Part shown: piece by piece, positions 5,371-5,403 of the stretch
Numbering within the stretch: position 1 is the stretch's first letter
Layout: every line of letters starts with the position of its first letter
DNA from: Hyphomicrobiales bacterium
Lineage (GTDB): Bacteria > Pseudomonadota > Alphaproteobacteria > Rhizobiales > Aestuariivirgaceae
Direction of reading: 5' to 3'
DNA length: 5,403 nucleotides
NCBI GenBank assembly: GCA_027031305.1
Contig: JALVRJ010000167.1
Span: 1 to 5,403 of the forward strand
Translations under genes and position numbers: made by a program
Notes under the pieces: model-generated
Databases searched by the model: none
What the model was told of the DNA's origin: nothing
Seen by the model: only the letters and a program-made list of their open reading frames with translations

Positions 5371-5403
5371 ATGTCGCAAGTAATACCAGACTGCATAAAG
5401 GAC
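5371..5403 (+). CDS. Start of an unidentified plus-strand gene, cut by window edge
   Basis: ATG 5371 follows AGGAAGG (5356-5362) with eight-base spacing and opens a frame, MSQVIPDCIKD, that runs 11 codons to the right edge without a stop. Too little is visible to name a family. The good ribosome binding site, the AT-rich region upstream and the divergent arrangement with the rhodanese genes support a real start, but eleven codons could also be chance. Confidence 0.42.
   Translation, partial: MSQVIPDCIKD

Noticed and set aside
1..5403. CRISPR array, transposon ends or phage attachment sites
   Set aside because: I found no regularly spaced direct repeats, no transposase or integrase frame, and no tRNA fragment. 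Inverted repeats present are isolated and near promoters or gene ends.

Overview
The window is GC-rich, strongly G/C-ending in its codons, and Gram-negative in character: Sec-type signal peptides, periplasmic LysM proteins and a BigR/SqrR-type regulator. This suggests a proteobacterium, most likely an alphaproteobacterium. Genus cannot be read from the sequence. I see no rRNA, tRNA, CRISPR array, insertion sequence or phage gene.

Layout. (1) Positions 1-905, minus strand: most of a YeeE/YedE (Sulf_transp, TsuA-like) inner-membrane sulfur-compound transporter, running off the left edge. (2) 906-1245: divergent regulatory region holding an AT-rich perfect dyad (1165-1178) inside a likely promoter. 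(3) 1246-1605, plus strand: a 119-residue ArsR-family repressor with the two cysteines, 66 residues apart, that mark the persulfide sensors BigR/SqrR/HlyU. (4) 1606-1771: convergent gap with weak hairpins. (5) 1772-5139, minus strand, transcribed right to left: an exported rhodanese-like protein (4459-5139), a secreted LysM protein (3608-4420), and a larger membrane-anchored LysM protein (1772-3376). (6) 5140-5370: a 5' leader with inverted repeats and a good sigma70-like promoter, apparently back to back with a promoter for a plus-strand gene whose first 11 codons (5371-5403) are visible.

How it may work together (inference). The transporter imports thiosulfate or a related sulfur species. 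The periplasmic rhodanese handles sulfane sulfur outside the membrane. The ArsR protein senses persulfide and releases the dyad operator. The two LysM proteins share, beyond LysM, a roughly 110-residue helical domain I cannot name, so they look like a duplicated pair of cell-wall-binding scaffolds built beside the rhodanese. Both are cysteine-free in their mature or periplasmic parts. The combination of an exported rhodanese with a paired LysM scaffold in a sulfur-responsive locus is the most interesting feature here. The functional link is inferred from gene order only.
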